A program made the translations under genes and the position numbers. The notes under the pieces are model-generated. The model did no database searches. It was not told where the DNA came from and worked only from the letters and a program-made list of their open reading frames with translations. From Geosiphon pyriformis (Eukaryota > Glomeromycota > Glomeromycetes > Archaeosporales > Geosiphonaceae), in contig JAAOMT010000557.1 in the NCBI GenBank assembly GCA_016748015.1, positions 62,001-126,000 of the forward strand: a stretch of 64,000 nucleotides of DNA, given 5' to 3'. Every line of letters starts with the position of its first letter. Position 1 is the stretch's first letter. Of this stretch, positions 62,063-64,000 are shown piece after piece.

Positions 62063-63143
62063 TTACTTCATCAAACCTCGGTAAATCACCATCCCCTCTT
62101 TCCAAAATCCATTTTCCCAATCTAATTCATCTCTTGGAACAGTTTTAATATTCCATCCACGATTAGTGAGCTCATCAAACAAAATTCTATCCGACCTTTT
62201 AGTACGCGTTTGATGAGCAAGAAGAAGACATGTATGGGCACGAGTGGAAAGAGCTTTTTAAAACAGATTAAAAATAAGTTTTAAATTTTGACAGAAAGTG
62301 ATAAAAAAGTTTCGAGTTCAATTTTCTTTTCGTTGAATTATTACCATTAATTGTTTCAATTAATGGTTCAATTAAGTAGTCAACCCAGACTACATCAGCC
62401 GCCAAAATGTAATCAAAAGGTCCATTTTTTGGATTAATTATCTGCTTTAGATATTGATCTCTAAATTTTCAAATTTTAGGAAAATTGGTTTATGACGTAA
62501 ATACAATTAATGAAGTACTCACCTGTCTTCCCAATCCAATGCATTGACCTGAACATTTTTTTCAAGCTGATTTAGTCTTAAAATCCTTTCTATTGATGGT
62601 ACAACACTTGGTGCATCGGTTATCATAACGCTACTGGCTCCAAGAATTGAAGCAGTGATCGATGGAATAGATTTTCCAGCACCCTATTTATTCAAAACAG
62701 GTTGGATTGTATAAGATTTAAAAAATTTTTTTTTGTGGAAAGATAATCTTGAGATTATTTTTTACCAATTCAATAATCTTTTTGTTTTTAATAAAACTAT
62801 TTTTTTCGAATTGTTTTTCAATATATTTAGCAAGTATCAAACCCTATTTCATTTAATATTATAACCCCAAATTTCAATGAAATTTTTCCTGTACAAATTT
62901 AGTGAAAATATAATTTTATACCCCATCCCACAAGCTACCAGCTGTCTGAATGGTATGACTTTCGTTACTAAAATCTTTTATATCATCTAAGATTTCATTC
63001 GAGGACTTTAGATAAATAATTTGATTTTTAATAACAAATCTATTTAATGTTGAAGAAGAGACATTGAAGTCGAAGGCAGGAAATTTAGGTCCTTCGAGTA
63101 ATAAGTTGGCTTTGAAATTTCCAAGATTTAACCGTTCTACCAT
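62063..63143 (-). CDS. METTL21-like protein-lysine methyltransferase
   Basis: Exons 63143-62922, 62843-62766, 62683-62523, 62460-62345 and 62253-62063; 255 residues. A seven-beta-strand SAM methyltransferase of the Methyltransf_16 group: TAGSLWDGGLILAKYIEK, IIELGAGKSIPSI (motif I), VMITDAPSVVPSIERI (post-I), NALDWED, FDYILAADVVWVDYLIEPLI (the motif equivalent to DxxY/W in this group) and LLLAHQTRTKRSDRILFDEL. Family members methylate lysines on elongation factors, chaperones or ribosomal proteins; the substrate cannot be assigned. Motif I has GAGKS where GAGTG is usual. It ends 200 bp from the TIM50 start, on the same strand. Confidence 0.82.
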
Positions 63144-64000
63144 AGTTAAGATGAACTAAATCATTATTACAATATCATAAATTTAACCTTGATATTTCAG
63201 CTGGAACATTATTCTTTTACTTATTGCGTAAGTGACTAAATCATATTTTTACCCTAATGATTACGTAAACTCTTGCGTGTATTAGGTGAATATGAGCATT
63301 TTTGAATCTTGCAATCAATTAAAAAAATTTAATTTATGAAAAAAAGTTGTTTTATTAATACAAAACCTATTGCCAGAGTATGTAGTAAGGGAATTTCTCA
63401 AAAAAAATCCAGCCAATTTATTTTATTCATCTACTTATTTATGTATTAATATTTTCTTTTTTTCTGAATATATTAAAAACTTTTTTATCAATACATTAAT
63501 TTGATTAATACAAAGAAATAACAATACAAACTATTTATTTTTGAGATTAATTTTTTGTTTAATTTTAATTTAAAATGGATTTTTTAATTTTTTATTAATT
63601 GTGTAAAAATAATTTATTTAACAAACATAATATAATATTTGAAAATTTGTAATAAATTATAAAATAAAAAAATTTAATATTAATCTAATATTAATAAATA
63701 ATAATGTAAATTTCATGTTAATACTATTAATATTTTTATTACAATTTTTAAAAGTAATATAAATTTTAAATATTTTTATTAATTATTTATTTGATTTTTA
63801 TTTGATTAAAATACTTTATTTAAATTTTATAATTATATTGTTATTATTTTTTATTAATATATTTAAAAAAATATAAAAAAAATATAAAATAATTTTAAAT
63901 ACTCAATTTTCAAAAAATTAAATATAATAATAATTGTTATAATATAAAAATATCTTATTATATAATTTACACAATAAATTATAAACTAACAGTTTTTATT
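63144..64000. other. AT-rich region to window end
   Basis: Promoter side of the methyltransferase gene, then a stretch of almost pure A/T from about 63300 with no coding frame, RNA gene or recognised repeat. Confidence 0.6.

Overview
The window looks like nuclear DNA of a filamentous fungus, most likely an early-diverging, transposon-rich one such as an arbuscular mycorrhizal (Rhizophagus-like) glomeromycete. Evidence seen: multi-exon genes with short GT-AG introns, a homoisocitrate dehydrogenase of the fungal alpha-aminoadipate lysine route, an APSES/KilA-N transcription factor, a Brefeldin-A-sensitivity (BRE4-type) transporter, and very AT-rich transposon blocks. The genus is an inference.

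Layout. A left gene block (1.8-17.2 kb) holds an APSES/Xbp1-like regulator (+), a LETM1-family mitochondrial inner-membrane protein (+), a BRE4-like FUSC-type transporter (-), a GT61 glycosyltransferase (+) and homoisocitrate dehydrogenase (-). A right gene block (51.9-63.1 kb) holds an EED-like PRC2 WD40 protein (-), succinate-semialdehyde dehydrogenase (-), an ELL-type RNA polymerase II elongation factor (+), TIM50 (-) and a METTL21-like lysine methyltransferase (-). Exon coordinates were assembled by hand from splice consensus, reading phase and family similarity; every listed exon chain keeps frame.

Between them lies a ~34 kb transposon island (17.4-51.1 kb) that can be read as a stratigraphy. 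The oldest layer is decayed, extremely AT-rich Ty3/gypsy copies on the minus strand. A full-length APE-RT-RNase H LINE (minus) inserted into one of these, leaving a perfect 12-bp target duplication (27813-27824 and 44792-44803). A 10.2-kb Ty3/gypsy element (plus, 28758-38922) then inserted into ORF2 of that LINE, leaving a 4-bp duplication that preserves the LINE frame. The Ty3 element has LTRs, PBS and PPT, and encodes Gag, protease, a Cys-rich segment, a trimeric-type dUTPase, RT, RNase H and integrase essentially in one frame, broken by many stop codons. A captured dUTPase between protease and RT is the most unusual system here; a decayed sister copy carries the same module.

Decay mode is a second theme. 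The LINE has ten in-frame stops but no frameshift, the paired LTRs of the young Ty3 element differ almost only by transitions (counted by eye over ~330 bp), and key catalytic residues are hit by transition-type changes (RT YLDD to YLDN, endonuclease E to K, zinc-knuckle C/H to Y). This points to C-to-T (cytosine deamination or RIP-like) inactivation, in a genome that also encodes a Polycomb EED protein. No tRNA, rRNA or CRISPR was recognised.
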